In this document: positions 1-9,940 of the stretch, piece after piece
How the letters are laid out: every line of letters starts with the position of its first letter
Numbering within the stretch: the first letter of the stretch is position 1
NCBI RefSeq assembly: GCF_001424665.1
Contig: NZ_LMQS01000002.1
Location: 578,289-642,288, forward strand
Origin: Methylophilus sp. Leaf416
GTDB lineage: Bacteria; Pseudomonadota; Gammaproteobacteria; Burkholderiales; Methylophilaceae
Direction: 5' to 3'
Length of the DNA stretch: 64,000 nt
Translations under genes and position numbers: made by a program
The notes under the pieces: model-generated
Told to the model about the DNA's origin: nothing
The model's database searches: none
What the model saw: only the letters and a program-made list of their open reading frames with translations

Positions 1-1
1 A

Positions 2-3000
2 GCCATTTTTGCGCAGATTATTGCAGAAGAAAATCAAACATTATTGGGCTGGCGAGATGTGCCAGTCGACAACAGCAATATTGCTGATGCAGCGCGCGCT
101 GTTGAGCCGGTAATGCGCCAGGTATTTATTGCCAGCACAGTGTCTGACAATAATGCTTTTGAGCGCAAATGTTTTGTGATCCGTAAACGTATCGAGCATG
201 CGATTCGCGCGCTTGCGTTACAGGATAACGCTCAGTTCTACATGCCTTCTTTTTCTTCACGGACAATTGTCTACAAAGGCATGTTGCTTGCGAACGAGGT
301 AGGCGTCTATTACAAAGACCTGAAAGACGCTCGCGTTGTGTCAGCGCTAGCATTGGTACACCAACGCTTCTCTACCAACACTTTCCCTGCCTGGGACTTG
401 GCACATCCATTCCGCATGATTGCGCACAATGGCGAAATCAATACCGTGCAGGGCAACGTCAACTGGATGACTGCACGTCATGAAACGATTAAATCTGTTG
501 TGCTTGGTGAAGACCTGGAAAAACTGTGGCCATTGATTGTTGAAGGCCAGTCTGACTCAGCCTGCTTCGATAACTGTCTGGAATTGCTGGTTGCCGGCGG
601 GTACAGCCTGCCACACGCGATGATGATGCTGATTCCGGAAGCCTGGAACAACAATCCACTCATGGATGAAGACCGTCGTGCATTCTACGAATACCACGCC
701 AACATCATGGAGCCATGGGATGGCCCGGCCGCGGTGGCATTTACCGATGGCAAAATGATTGGTGCAACTTTGGACCGCAATGGTCTGCGCCCTGCACGTT
801 ACCTGGTGACTGAAGATGACATCGTCATGATGGCGTCTGAAATGGGTGTAATCACTTTCCCGCAAGAAAAAATTGTCAAAAAATGGCGCCTGCAACCTGG
901 AAAAATGTTGTTGATCGACATGGAGCAAGGCCGCATTATCGATGACGAAGAAGTCAAAAAAGAACTGGCACAAGCCAAACCTTACCGCCAGTGGATTGAA
1001 CAAACCCGTTTCCACGTGACTGAATTGCCTAACGTAGGTTCCGGTGAAGTCACATTGCAAGCCAGCCTGCTGGATACTCAGCAAGCGTTTGGCTACTCAC
1101 AGGAAGACCTCAAATTTGTCCTGCAACCAATGCTGGACAACGGTGAAGAAGGTGCTGGCTCCATGGGTAACGATGCGGCTTTGCCGGTGTTATCCAACAA
1201 GGCCAAAACTTTATACAACTACTTCAAGCAGTTGTTTGCACAAGTGACCAACCCGCCAATTGACCCGATTCGTGAAGAATTGGTGATGTCACTGGTCACC
1301 TTTATTGGCCCTAAGCCTAACCTGCTGGCGGTGGATGAAACTAACCCGCCATTGCGTCTGGAAGGTAGCCAGCCCGTATTGAGTTTGGATGGCCTGGAAA
1401 TACTGAAACAAATTGATACTTTAACCAAAGGCCAGTTCAAATCCATCGTGTTGGACCTGACATACGATGCGTCCTTGGGTAAAAATGGCATGAAACAAGC
1501 GCTGGACACGCTGCATGACCAGGCTGAAAAAGCGGTACATGATGGTTACAACATATTGATCCTGTCAGACCGCACGGTATCAGCTACGCGCGTTGCAATT
1601 CCTGCATTACTGGCCTGTTCGGCAACACATGAATTCCTGGTGAAAGCTGGTTTGCGTACCAGCACTGGCTTGGTGATTGATACCGGTTCTGCACGTGAAG
1701 TGCATCACTTTGCCTTATTAGCCGGTTACGGTGCTGAAGCAGTATGCCCATGGCTGGTGTATGAAACCATGAAGACCATGACCGGCGATGCGGAAAAAGC
1801 TGGCAAAAACTTTATGAAAGCAATAGGCAAAGGCTTGTATAAAGTCATGTCCAAAATGGGTATTTCTACCTATCAGTCTTATTGCGGCGCGCAGATTTTT
1901 GAAGCGATTGGTTTGAACAGCCAGTTCGTGAATGACTACTTCACCGGCACAGTCAGCCAGATCGAAGGTATAGGCCTGGAGCAAGTGGCTGAAGAAACCA
2001 TGCGCATGCATGATCAGGCATTCGGCAATGACCCCACCTTATCCAACTCACTGGAAGCGGGTGGTGAATATGCCTTCCGTGTGCGTGGTGAAGAGCACTT
2101 GTGGACTCCGCAATCTATCAGCAAACTGCAAAGCGCTACCCGTACCGGCCAGTACGACACCTATAAAGAATATGCAGCGCTTATCAATGACCAAAGCCGC
2201 CGTCATATGACACTGCGTGGCCTGTTCGAGATCAAACCGGCTGCGGCAGCGATTCCGCTTGAGCAAGTTGAATCTGCGAAAGAGATTGTTAAACGCTTCG
2301 CTACCGGCGCGATGTCACTGGGCTCTATCTCTACAGAAGCACATGCGACTTTGGCAGTAGCGATGAACCGCATTGGCGGTAAATCCAATACTGGTGAAGG
2401 TGGTGAAGACGTTAAACGCTTTATCCCGGTGCAAATCGATTCCAGCATTGCCAAAGTATTGGGCAGCGAATTGATTGAGGCAGATGTGCCATTGAAAGCC
2501 GGCGATTCTATGCGTTCACGCATCAAGCAAGTGGCTTCCGGCCGCTTCGGTGTGACGGCTGAATACCTGAGTAGCGCCGACCAGATCCAGATCAAGATGG
2601 CGCAAGGTGCCAAGCCTGGCGAAGGTGGCCAGTTACCTGGTCACAAAGTATCTCCATACATTGCGAAACTGCGTTTCTCAGTGCCTGGCGTAGGTTTAAT
2701 TTCACCGCCACCGCACCATGATATTTATTCGATTGAAGATTTGGCTCAGCTGATTCATGACCTGAAAAATGCGAATCCACAAGCCTCAATTTCGGTAAAA
2801 CTGGTATCAGAAACCGGGATTGGTACTGTGGCAGCGGGTGTGGCAAAAGCCAAATCTGACCATATTGTGGTCGCTGGCCATGACGGTGGTACTGGTGCAT
2901 CCCCATTATCTTCAGTTAAACATGCTGGTACTCCTTGGGAGCTCGGTCTGGCTGAAACACAGCAGACTTTAGTTTTGAACCAGTTGCGTGGCCGAGTCGT

Positions 3001-4282
3001 ACTGCAAGTCGATGGCCAGATGAAAACTGGCCGTGACGTACTGATTGGTGCCTTGCTGGGTGCGGATGAGTTTGGTTTTGCCACCGCGCCACTGGTGGTT
3101 GAAGGCTGTATCATGATGCGCAAGTGTCATTTGAATACCTGCCCGGTTGGCGTAGCGACACAAGACCCTGAATTGCGCAAGAAATTCACCGGCCAGCCAG
3201 AACACGTGGTGAACTACTTCTTCTTTGTAGCTGAAGAGTTGCGTGAGTTGATGGCAAGTATTGGTATCGCCAAGTTTGAAGACCTGATTGGCCGCGCTGA
3301 CTTGCTGGATATGAAAGCCGGTATCGAGCACTGGAAAATCAATGGCCTGGATTTCAGCAAAATTTTCCATCTGCCAGACATGCCAGCCAGCGTATCGCGT
3401 AAAAACAATGACATTCAAGACCATGGCATTGCCAAGGCGCTTGATAATCAACTGATTGCCCTGTCGCAAGCGGCCCTGGAAAAAGGTGAAAAAGTTATCC
3501 TGGACCTGCCGATCATGAATACCAACCGTACTGCCGGCACCATGCTATCGCATGAAGTTGCACGCCGTTACGGTAATGATGGCCTGCCACATGACACCAT
3601 CCACGTTAACTTTACCGGTACGTCAGGCCAGAGCTTTGCTGCTTTCCTGGCTAAAGGCATCACCTTTGAATTGACTGGTGAAGGCAATGACTACGTTGGT
3701 AAAGGTCTGTGTGGTGGTCGCATCATTATCAAACCACCAACCACCTTCCGTGGCCTGTCTTACGAAAACATCATTGTCGGTAACACTGTGATGTATGGTG
3801 CAACCACCGGCGAAAGCTTCTTGAGTGGTGTGGCTGGCGAACGCTTCGGTGTACGCAACTCAGGCGCGACTGCGGTTATTGAAGGCGTAGGCAACCACGG
3901 TTGTGAATACATGACCGGCGGTACTGTGGTGGTGCTGGGTCAAACCGGCCAGAATTTTGCTGCGGGGATGAGCGGTGGTATTGCTTATATTTACGATGTC
4001 GACGGCCAATTCTCCAAGCGCTGCAATATGAGCATGGTGTCACTGGAAAAAGTCGAAGCCGCTGAAGCCGATGTCGGTAAGGTACAGCATTTGGGTCAGC
4101 CTGATGAAGTGATTCTGAAAGGCCTGATTGAGCAGCATGCAGCCTTGACAGGTAGTCCGCGTGCCAAAGACATCCTGGCAGACTGGCCGGCTGAACGCGC
4201 AAAATTCGTCAAGGTGTTCCCGAACGAATATAAACGCGTGCTGACCGAAATGGCTGCGGCCTCTGCCAAACAAGCCGCTTAA
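2..4282 (+). CDS. gltB: Glutamate synthase large subunit, 5'-truncated by window edge
   Basis: Large (alpha) subunit of NADPH-dependent glutamate synthase, which turns glutamine plus 2-oxoglutarate into two glutamates. The reading frame is open from base 2, so the start and the catalytic N-terminal Cys of the class II amidotransferase domain lie before the window; about 1,425 residues are present of a usual ~1,500. Visible parts are the rest of the amidotransferase domain ([16 protein letters not shown]), the FMN/synthase domain ([16 protein letters not shown]), a 3Fe-4S cluster motif with C-x5-C-x4-C spacing ([15 protein letters not shown]), and the glycine-rich C-terminal beta-helix ([20 protein letters not shown]). 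gltD follows 87 bp downstream on the same strand. Identification is secure. Confidence 0.97.
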   Translation, partial: AIFAQIIAEENQTLLGWRDVPVDNSNIADAARAVEPVMRQVFIASTVSDNNAFERKCFVIRKRIEHAIRALALQDNAQFYMPSFSSRTIVYKGMLLANEVGVYYKDLKDARVVSALALVHQRFSTNTFPAWDLAHPFRMIAHNGEINTVQGNVNWMTARHETIKSVVLGEDLEKLWPLIVEGQSDSACFDNCLELLVAGGYSLPHAMMMLIPEAWNNNPLMDEDRRAFYEYHANIMEPWDGPAAVAFTDGKMIGATLDRNGLRPARYLVTEDDIVMMASEMGVITFPQEKIVKKWRLQPGKMLLIDMEQGRIIDDEEVKKELAQAKPYRQWIEQTRFHVTELPNVGSGEVTLQASLLDTQQAFGYSQEDLKFVLQPMLDNGEEGAGSMGNDAALPVLSNKAKTLYNYFKQLFAQVTNPPIDPIREELVMSLVTFIGPKPNLLAVDETNPPLRLEGSQPVLSLDGLEILKQIDTLTKGQFKSIVLDLTYDASLGKNGMKQALDTLHDQAEKAVHDGYNILILSDRTVSATRVAIPALLACSATHEFLVKAGLRTSTGLVIDTGSAREVHHFALLAGYGAEAVCPWLVYETMKTMTGDAEKAGKNFMKAIGKGLYKVMSKMGISTYQSYCGAQIFEAIGLNSQFVNDYFTGTVSQIEGIGLEQVAEETMRMHDQAFGNDPTLSNSLEAGGEYAFRVRGEEHLWTPQSISKLQSATRTGQYDTYKEYAALINDQSRRHMTLRGLFEIKPAAAAIPLEQVESAKEIVKRFATGAMSLGSISTEAHATLAVAMNRIGGKSNTGEGGEDVKRFIPVQIDSSIAKVLGSELIEADVPLKAGDSMRSRIKQVASGRFGVTAEYLSSADQIQIKMAQGAKPGEGGQLPGHKVSPYIAKLRFSVPGVGLISPPPHHDIYSIEDLAQLIHDLKNANPQASISVKLVSETGIGTVAAGVAKAKSDHIVVAGHDGGTGASPLSSVKHAGTPWELGLAETQQTLVLNQLRGRVVLQVDGQMKTGRDVLIGALLGADEFGFATAPLVVEGCIMMRKCHLNTCPVGVATQDPELRKKFTGQPEHVVNYFFFVAEELRELMASIGIAKFEDLIGRADLLDMKAGIEHWKINGLDFSKIFHLPDMPASVSRKNNDIQDHGIAKALDNQLIALSQAALEKGEKVILDLPIMNTNRTAGTMLSHEVARRYGNDGLPHDTIHVNFTGTSGQSFAAFLAKGITFELTGEGNDYVGKGLCGGRIIIKPPTTFRGLSYENIIVGNTVMYGATTGESFLSGVAGERFGVRNSGATAVIEGVGNHGCEYMTGGTVVVLGQTGQNFAAGMSGGIAYIYDVDGQFSKRCNMSMVSLEKVEAAEADVGKVQHLGQPDEVILKGLIEQHAALTGSPRAKDILADWPAERAKFVKVFPNEYKRVLTEMAAASAKQAA

Positions 4283-4301
4283 TCGTTGTTGTTATTGAAT
4301 G

Positions 4302-4323
4302 CCCCGCGTCTGCGCGGGGTTTT
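4302..4323 (+). terminator. Terminator-like hairpin between gltB and gltD
   Basis: A 7-bp GC-only stem (CCCCGCG / CGCGGGG, loop TCTG) is followed by a short T run 20 bp after the gltB stop. As gltD starts only ~45 bp downstream, it may be a partial terminator that sets subunit ratio, or a transcript-end stabiliser with gltD having its own promoter. Confidence 0.7.
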
Positions 4324-4369
4324 GTTAAGGTTGTGCCAGACTGGCACAATAGGGAAGAGATAATTTCAC

Positions 4370-5797
4370 ATGGGTAAAGTCACAGGTTTTATGGAGTTTG
4401 ACCGACTGGCAGAAGACAATCTGCCGGTTCCGCAACGCGTCAAAAACTACAAAGAGTTTGTTCTGCATTTGACAGACGACCAGGCCAAGCAACAAGGTGC
4501 TCGTTGTATGGATTGTGGCATTCCGTTCTGTACTACCGGTTGCCCGGTCAACAATATTATTCCTGACTGGAATGACCTGGTCTATCACCAGGACTGGCGT
4601 AATGCGATTGATGTATTGCATTCCACCAATAACTTCCCGGACTTTACTGGCCGTATCTGCCCTGCCCCTTGCGAGGCGGCTTGTACGCTCAATATCAATA
4701 ATGACCCGGTCGGCATTAAATCGATTGAACACGCGATCATCGATAAAGCCTGGGAAAACGGCTGGGTCACCCCAGAAATTAATCCGAACAAAACCGGTAA
4801 AAAAGTTGCCGTGGTTGGTTCAGGCCCGGCAGGCCTGGCTGCAGCACAACAGCTCGCACGCGCCGGTCATAACGTGACGGTATACGAGAAGAATGACCGT
4901 ATCGGTGGCCTGCTGCGTTATGGCATCCCTGATTTCAAACTGGATAAATCCAATATTGACCGCCGTATTACCCAGATGGAAGCCGAAGGCGTGACCTTCA
5001 AGGTGAATCAATACGTAGGTGAAAACGTCAGCGCCGCTGACCTCGAGCGTGATTACGACGCAGTAGTATTGGCCGGTGGTGCAGAGTTACCACGTGACCT
5101 GCCGGTCACTGGTCGCGAACTGGATGGCGTACATTTTGCCATGGATTTCCTGACACCAAATAACAAAATGGTGGCAGGTGACAACGTGCCTGACCAGATC
5201 AAAGCCACTGGTAAACACGTGGTGGTAATTGGTGGTGGTGATACCGGTTCTGACTGTGTTGGTACATCCAATCGCCATGGCGCAGCTAGCATTACGCAAT
5301 TTGAATTAATGCCGCAACCGCCGGAAAAAGAAAACAAACTCATGGTATGGCCAAACTGGCCACTGAAAATGCGTACTTCCAGCTCTCACGAAGAAGGTGC
5401 TGCCCGTGACTGGTCTATCACTACCAAAGAGCTGATCGGCGAGAATGGCAAACTGACCGCACTGAAAGGTGCACGCGTTGAATGGAAAGACGGCAAAATG
5501 GCTGAAATTCCAGGGTCTGAATTCACCATCAAAGCTGACCTGGTATTTTTGGCAATGGGTTTTGTTTCCCCTATCCAGAAAGTACTGGATGCATTCGGTG
5601 TGGAAAAAGACAACCGCGGCAATGCCAAAGCGACTACCGATGGCGAAGGCTGCTACAAAACCAGCAAAGCCAAAGTGTTTGCCGCCGGTGATATCCGTCG
5701 TGGGCAATCACTGGTGGTATGGGCAATTCGTGAAGGTCGCCAGTGCGCACGTGAAGTGGATGCTTTCCTGATGGGAAGCTCAACCCTGCCACGTTAA
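4370..5797 (+). CDS. gltD: Glutamate synthase small subunit
   Basis: Small (beta) subunit of glutamate synthase; it takes electrons from NADPH through FAD and passes them to the large subunit. At 475 aa it has the family's usual length. The N-terminal region carries the cysteine clusters of the Fe-S domain ([18 protein letters not shown] and [15 protein letters not shown]). A dinucleotide-binding loop follows at about residue 150 ([13 protein letters not shown]), then a second NADPH-type Rossmann motif ([17 protein letters not shown]), and a C-terminal flavin motif ([18 protein letters not shown]). It lies just downstream of gltB and is followed by a strong hairpin terminator. Identification is secure. 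Confidence 0.97.
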   Translation: MGKVTGFMEFDRLAEDNLPVPQRVKNYKEFVLHLTDDQAKQQGARCMDCGIPFCTTGCPVNNIIPDWNDLVYHQDWRNAIDVLHSTNNFPDFTGRICPAPCEAACTLNINNDPVGIKSIEHAIIDKAWENGWVTPEINPNKTGKKVAVVGSGPAGLAAAQQLARAGHNVTVYEKNDRIGGLLRYGIPDFKLDKSNIDRRITQMEAEGVTFKVNQYVGENVSAADLERDYDAVVLAGGAELPRDLPVTGRELDGVHFAMDFLTPNNKMVAGDNVPDQIKATGKHVVVIGGGDTGSDCVGTSNRHGAASITQFELMPQPPEKENKLMVWPNWPLKMRTSSSHEEGAARDWSITTKELIGENGKLTALKGARVEWKDGKMAEIPGSEFTIKADLVFLAMGFVSPIQKVLDAFGVEKDNRGNAKATTDGEGCYKTSKAKVFAAGDIRRGQSLVVWAIREGRQCAREVDAFLMGSSTLPR

Positions 5798-5816
5798 TTG
5801 CTGACGTAAGTCATTC

Positions 5817-5848
5817 AACGCCGATGGGTTAAACTCATCGGCGTTTTT
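5817..5848 (+). terminator. Rho-independent terminator after gltD
   Basis: Inverted repeat AACGCCGATG ... CATCGGCGTT with a nine-base loop and a following T run, 20 bp after the gltD stop. Confidence 0.9.
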
Positions 5849-5999
5849 ATTTGTGCCAGCGCAAAAAAACAGCATTCTTTCAGGTGAAAACTGACTGTGC
5901 ACTTTATAATGCTATTTTGAATTTTTAACGGTTCAATCACTCACCAGCCAGGCCCGAAAGCTTGCTGTGTTAAATGTGGACCGGGACCTTGTGATCTAT

Positions 6000-7064
6000 A
6001 TGAGCCAACTGCAAAACGATACCTTTTTACGCGCACTGCTGCGCCAGCCAACCGACTATACACCGGTATGGATGATGCGTCAGGCAGGCCGCTATTTACC
6101 TGAGTATCGGGAAAGCCGTAAAACGGCAGGCAGCTTTATGCAGTTGTGCCAAAGCCCGTCGTTTGCCACTGAAGTCACCTTGCAGCCACTGGATAGATAC
6201 CCGCAGCTGGATGCCGCAATTTTGTTCAGTGACATCCTGACTGTGCCGGATGCCATGGGCCTGGGTCTTTATTTTGAAGAAGGTGAAGGCCCGAAATTTG
6301 AGCGTACCTTGCAGGCTGAGGCCGATATCCTCAAGCTTGAAATTCCGGATATGTCTAAACTGCAATATGTGTTTGATGCAGTGAGCAGTATCCGCAAGGC
6401 ACTGAATGGCCGTGTGCCACTGATTGGTTTTTCCGGCAGCCCGTGGACACTGGCGACCTATATGGTGGAAGGCAAAGGCGGTACGGACTTTTTAAATACG
6501 AAGAAAATGGGCTATGCCAGGCCGGAACTGCTACACCGCATTCTGGAGATTACTGCGCAGACAGTAATCCAGTACCTGAATGCACAGATTGCCGCAGGCG
6601 CACAGGCAGTGATGATTTTTGATTCCTGGGGCGGCGCGCTGTCACACAACGCCTATACTGAATTTTCACTCAACTATATGCGGAAAATTGTCGCCGGCCT
6701 GACCAAAACTGCCGAAGGCCGACAAGTACCTTGTATTGTTTTTACCAAAGGTGGGGGCTTGTGGCTGGAAGCCCAGGCAGCCATTGGTGCAGATGCCCTT
6801 GGCCTGGATTGGAGTATGGATGTAGGCAATGCCCGCCAGCGGGTTGGCAACAAAGTCGCACTGCAAGGCAATATGGACCCGGCGATTTTATTGAGTTCAC
6901 CAGCAGCGATTGAAAAAGAAGTGGCTAGCATTCTGGCCAGTTACGGTCACGGCAATAGCCATGTATTCAACCTTGGCCACGGCATCACGCAATGGACCCC
7001 GCCTGAACATGCAGCCTGTATGCTGGAAACCGTGCGCAAGCTGAGCCCGCAATATCACCAGTAA
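6000..7064 (+). CDS. hemE: Uroporphyrinogen decarboxylase
   Basis: Decarboxylates the four acetate side chains of uroporphyrinogen III to give coproporphyrinogen III in cytosolic haem synthesis. The product is 354 aa from the ATG at 6000. The family signature [16 protein letters not shown] is at the N-terminus, and [16 protein letters not shown] and the C-terminal [15 protein letters not shown] are also present. An upstream in-frame ATG at 5967 would add 11 residues unlike the family, so 6000 is preferred. A TATAAT box lies at 5905-5910. The stop is 39 bp before the left target duplication of the 14-kb element, whose insertion split the original hemE terminator. Confidence 0.96.
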   Translation: MSQLQNDTFLRALLRQPTDYTPVWMMRQAGRYLPEYRESRKTAGSFMQLCQSPSFATEVTLQPLDRYPQLDAAILFSDILTVPDAMGLGLYFEEGEGPKFERTLQAEADILKLEIPDMSKLQYVFDAVSSIRKALNGRVPLIGFSGSPWTLATYMVEGKGGTDFLNTKKMGYARPELLHRILEITAQTVIQYLNAQIAAGAQAVMIFDSWGGALSHNAYTEFSLNYMRKIVAGLTKTAEGRQVPCIVFTKGGGLWLEAQAAIGADALGLDWSMDVGNARQRVGNKVALQGNMDPAILLSSPAAIEKEVASILASYGHGNSHVFNLGHGITQWTPPEHAACMLETVRKLSPQYHQ

Positions 7065-7085
7065 ACTGTTAGATTAAAAAAACAA

Positions 7086-7103
7086 TATAAAAAAATCCCG
7101 CTA
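7086..7103 (+). other. Left half of a split bidirectional terminator
   Basis: TAT, seven A, TCCCGCT, then A. Together with the right half after the element (21126-21142), and with one copy of the 9-bp duplication as loop, it forms a perfect 17-bp stem with an 8-nt loop (ACGCAATG) and an A/T tract on each side. This is the pre-insertion terminator shared by hemE and the convergent cytochrome b561 gene. The halves are now 14 kb apart. Confidence 0.85.
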
Positions 7104-7112
7104 CGCAATGAG
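7104..7112. repeat. Target-site duplication, left copy
   Basis: CGCAATGAG, identical and in the same orientation at 21119-21127, directly abutting the outer ends of the terminal inverted repeats. Nine bp is a common length for DDE-transposase duplications. Confidence 0.88.
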
Positions 7113-7146
7113 CGAGGCGTTCAAATAAAGTGTTGGTACTGTTAAA
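7113..7146 (+). repeat. Left terminal inverted repeat
   Basis: Begins CGAGGCGTTCAA. Pairs with the reverse complement of 21085-21118: 12 identical bases, one mismatch, 12 identical (TAAAGTGTTGGT), two mismatches, 7 identical (TGTTAAA). Similarity continues inward as a C-rich/G-rich terminator hairpin at both ends. Confidence 0.88.
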
Positions 7147-7149
7147 ATC

Positions 7150-7178
7150 CCCCCTAGAACCTTAGGGGGATTTTTTTT
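7150..7178 (+). terminator. Terminator just inside the left inverted repeat
   Basis: Stem CCCCCTA / TAGGGGG with loop GAACCT, then A and eight T. It points into the element. It replaces the hemE terminator lost by the insertion and should stop hemE transcripts entering the transposase gene. Confidence 0.85.
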
Positions 7179-7227
7179 GGCTTCACAAAGGATACATAGA
7201 GTTCCGATCGCCTACCATGAGCTGCAA

Positions 7228-8937
7228 GTGAATTGCTGCAGAAATGTGCTGTGTGAAAATTTCGGAAAAATCCCTATTTTTGTTTTATCTGGCAAATATA
7301 AATTTGCCAAATCTGAGTCCTATCTAATTATCGGTGATAAGAGTCAAGCTAAGTTGCAATGCAAGTTATGTAAAGCATTCACAAGACTTAAAAGTAACAA
7401 GGGTGTTTATGAAGAGTTAATCCGAATTCGCGGAGACTGGTTAGGTGACCAAGCTAGTGAAATGTTAGCCTGTCCTAAACAAGGTTGCGATGCCACTGGA
7501 ACGGATTTTATTATTCGGCATGGAACAACTAAATCTGGTTCCATTCGCTATAGATGCAAGCAATGTGGTACAACGTTTGTGCCTTCACCGAGGAAGAATC
7601 GTAAACAAAAAAAGCCTGAAATTACCGAGCTAGTTTTTCGATTACTGATCAATAAAATGCCCATGAGGCGCATTTGCGAAACTGCGGACATTCAACCTGC
7701 AACCCTCTATAGCAAGATTGATTTGATACATAGATGCTGTATTAACTTTGCCTACGCGAAGGAGCTGGTTTGGCGTCAACAACCAGCCGTTGATAGGGTT
7801 TATCTTTCCCTAGATCGCCAGGAGTATATTTTTAACTGGGGAACGCAGCTTGACAGGACTAATACTAGTCTTACTTCGATTACGAGTGTAGACAATCGAA
7901 CGGGTTATGCCTTTTCGTTGACTCTGGACTTTGACCCAACACTTAACGCGGATCAAATAGAGGCGGAGGCCGTCAAGATAAATGACTATGATTTACCATA
8001 CCCTTATCGCAACTTTGCCAGACTTTGGATGTTAAGAGACTATTCAGATGAATACATTCTATCCAATAGGCTGGAAAGACATAACACACTCGGCACTAGT
8101 GGAGGAGAGACGGCGCAAAAATATCGCGACATGCTTAATGCAAAGAATGCATCTGACACTGAAGTCATAGAATTACCTAGTGGCAGGCGTCCGTCGCAAG
8201 GGATGCAGGTCCGCTCTGACTACGCCTTGTATGGGCACTTGTTCTTTTTGGAGGAAATGCTGCGAAATGTGTCAAAGGTAAGATTTTTCATGGACAGGGA
8301 AACCGGTGTATTTCCTGCATTTGCAGCGGCATTCGGCCCGCGCATTATCGAACGCACTGCTGATGCATTTTTCGTACGCATGAAGAAAAGCTTATCAGTA
8401 GACAAGAAAAAACTCCTTAAGGCGGCCGCACAAACAAGACTAAATAAGTGGGTGGACGAGCATCCCGAATTTGATGGCCAAAATGCCGTGCACCATGTTT
8501 TGCGTGAAATATTGGATTCAGCGATATCACAAGGTAGCTTGAATGGGGAGTGGATCATGCACCCGCTTTCAGATATGGCGGAGCCTAACAAAGAAGTTGC
8601 ATACTTAACAGATCTCGGTGGCTATGACCTTGACCACCTCGCTCACCTCTACAATATGGCCAGTTTGAAAGGGGTTGACCGTTTCTTGATGCTAATTCGA
8701 CGTAGACTATCTCTATTCGAAAGGCCAATTCATACAGCGAATGCACAGAACCGCAGCTGGTATGGTTACAGTGGGTACAATCCAGCGGTGGGTGCGAAGC
8801 TGCTAGCCATCTTCAGGACGGCCTATAATTACTGCTTGCCAGGAGATGATGGGAAAACACCTGCGATGCGTGTCGGAACCTGTGACCATGTTGTTACCCT
8901 GGGTGAGGTGCTGGGCGAGTTTAACTCAAAACCCTAA
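7228..8937 (+). CDS. Transposase-like protein with two zinc ribbons
   Basis: Probable transposase of the surrounding element. From the GTG at 7228 it has 569 aa; a TTG at 7177 (586 aa) is possible but lies in the terminator T run, so the start is uncertain. Cysteine pairs CCRNVLCENFG and CKLCK could form one zinc ribbon, and CPKQGC with RYRCKQCGTTF a second, of the kind found at the N-terminus of IS1/IS1595-type proteins. A helix-turn-helix-like segment follows (MRRICETADIQPATLYSKID), then a candidate RNase H-fold core with acidic residues in VYLSLDRQEY, SVDNRTGYAFSLTLDFDP and FFMDRETGVFPAF. I could not assign the catalytic triad or an IS family. Its place just inside the left inverted repeat, reading inward, supports the role. 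It converges on the WYL gene, with stops overlapping by 4 bp. Confidence 0.7.
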   Translation: MNCCRNVLCENFGKIPIFVLSGKYKFAKSESYLIIGDKSQAKLQCKLCKAFTRLKSNKGVYEELIRIRGDWLGDQASEMLACPKQGCDATGTDFIIRHGTTKSGSIRYRCKQCGTTFVPSPRKNRKQKKPEITELVFRLLINKMPMRRICETADIQPATLYSKIDLIHRCCINFAYAKELVWRQQPAVDRVYLSLDRQEYIFNWGTQLDRTNTSLTSITSVDNRTGYAFSLTLDFDPTLNADQIEAEAVKINDYDLPYPYRNFARLWMLRDYSDEYILSNRLERHNTLGTSGGETAQKYRDMLNAKNASDTEVIELPSGRRPSQGMQVRSDYALYGHLFFLEEMLRNVSKVRFFMDRETGVFPAFAAAFGPRIIERTADAFFVRMKKSLSVDKKKLLKAAAQTRLNKWVDEHPEFDGQNAVHHVLREILDSAISQGSLNGEWIMHPLSDMAEPNKEVAYLTDLGGYDLDHLAHLYNMASLKGVDRFLMLIRRRLSLFERPIHTANAQNRSWYGYSGYNPAVGAKLLAIFRTAYNYCLPGDDGKTPAMRVGTCDHVVTLGEVLGEFNSKP

Positions 8938-9806
8938 CTGACTTCCCCACCTATTTTATATCTCTCAGCTAAGGATGGGTTTTTAAGAGCAATAAATGGT
9001 GAGTGCGCATCTTTATCCAATCTCAACCAGTACAAAAAATATGGGACGAGACATCGTTTCATAGTGGTTTCCCACACGAACTCATTTTGGATGGCTTTCA
9101 TGCCATATTCGCTAGCAATGACACGAGCCTGATTGACTGATAACGAAGCTGATGGAATCACTTCGACCAGCTCTTCCTGATGCCATTCGACATCATTTTT
9201 AGTGTCCTGGGGGCATTTTACCTTAGAGGCTTTAGCTGTCAGTATCCTCTGCAAAACAAAATCACCAAAACACTCACGTAAACTATCATACGCCCTGACG
9301 TGCCATCTTAATCCGGCATAGACCAACGCATGCGGCCATAAAGTGCGTTCTCTTGGCGCTTCATGCGACATGGATTGATAACGAATTTTGAGTCCATGTC
9401 CCTGGCGCAAGGCTCTTGTGATTTCTCTGAGGACAGCCGCATCGATTTCGGATTTTGGTACGGGCAATCCAGTTGCTACTATGCCATCACCAATTGCTGA
9501 TAAAACTGCAGTCGAGTGTCCCTCTACATGGGTGCGCAATAATGAAAGGTACTCATCAGCAGAGCCCGTGCCAATATATGGGCGGAATTTCCTGCTTGGC
9601 CGATAACTTCGAGCACTCACATCATAGTCTAATTGATCTGGGAAGGCCTTCCTATATAGGCTAAAGTCCTGCGTGATGTGATTCTCGGAAACATCAAAAA
9701 CAGAGGATATTCTTTTTCTTCCGACCAATCCCTCCCAATACGCAACAGACTCTATGTACTGTAAACGTTGACGTTGGGCGAAACCTATGTGGTCTATACT
9801 GTGCAT
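8934..9806 (-). CDS. WYL-domain regulator, BrxR/CapW-like
   Basis: 290-aa DNA-binding regulator. The N-terminus (AQRQRLQYIESVAYWEGLVGRKRI, shown here only as key region, residues ~10-33) followed by VFDVSENHITQDFSLYRK forms a winged helix like that of the BrxR/CapW family, which controls BREX, CBASS and other phage-defence loci. A central WYL-type segment holds GLKIRYQSMSHEAPRERTL and WPHALVYAGLRWHVRAYD, and a C-terminal extension follows. It is divergent from the methyltransferase gene, with a 134-bp AT-rich gap holding two similar palindromes that are good operator candidates. Likely a repressor of the methyltransferase-nuclease pair and of itself; family assignment is by pattern, target by context. 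Confidence 0.8.
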   Translation of the reverse strand: MHSIDHIGFAQRQRLQYIESVAYWEGLVGRKRISSVFDVSENHITQDFSLYRKAFPDQLDYDVSARSYRPSRKFRPYIGTGSADEYLSLLRTHVEGHSTAVLSAIGDGIVATGLPVPKSEIDAAVLREITRALRQGHGLKIRYQSMSHEAPRERTLWPHALVYAGLRWHVRAYDSLRECFGDFVLQRILTAKASKVKCPQDTKNDVEWHQEELVEVIPSASLSVNQARVIASEYGMKAIQNEFVWETTMKRCLVPYFLYWLRLDKDAHSPFIALKNPSLAERYKIGGEVS

Positions 9807-9822
9807 GCCAAGGCAATATTAC

Positions 9823-9841
9823 ACCACATTTTTCATGTGTT
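9823..9841. promoter_or_regulatory. Candidate operator 1 (imperfect palindrome)
   Basis: ACCACAT-N5-ATGTGTT, one mismatch from perfect. Same ACnnACAT/ATGT layout and 5-nt spacer as the better site at 9876-9896. It lies 17 bp upstream of the WYL start. Confidence 0.5.
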
Positions 9842-9875
9842 ACAACTATTATAATTAACACACTATTATTAATTG

Positions 9876-9896
9876 ACCTACATGTTTTATGTAGGT
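9876..9896. promoter_or_regulatory. Candidate operator 2 (perfect palindrome)
   Basis: ACCTACAT-GTTTT-ATGTAGGT, an exact 8-bp inverted repeat 45 bp upstream of the methyltransferase start, in the AT-rich divergent promoter region. Suited to binding a dimeric WYL regulator. Confidence 0.6.
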
Positions 9897-9940
9897 ATTA
9901 TTTACCCTATGAATGCCCCATCCATTAACGGATTATTGGA

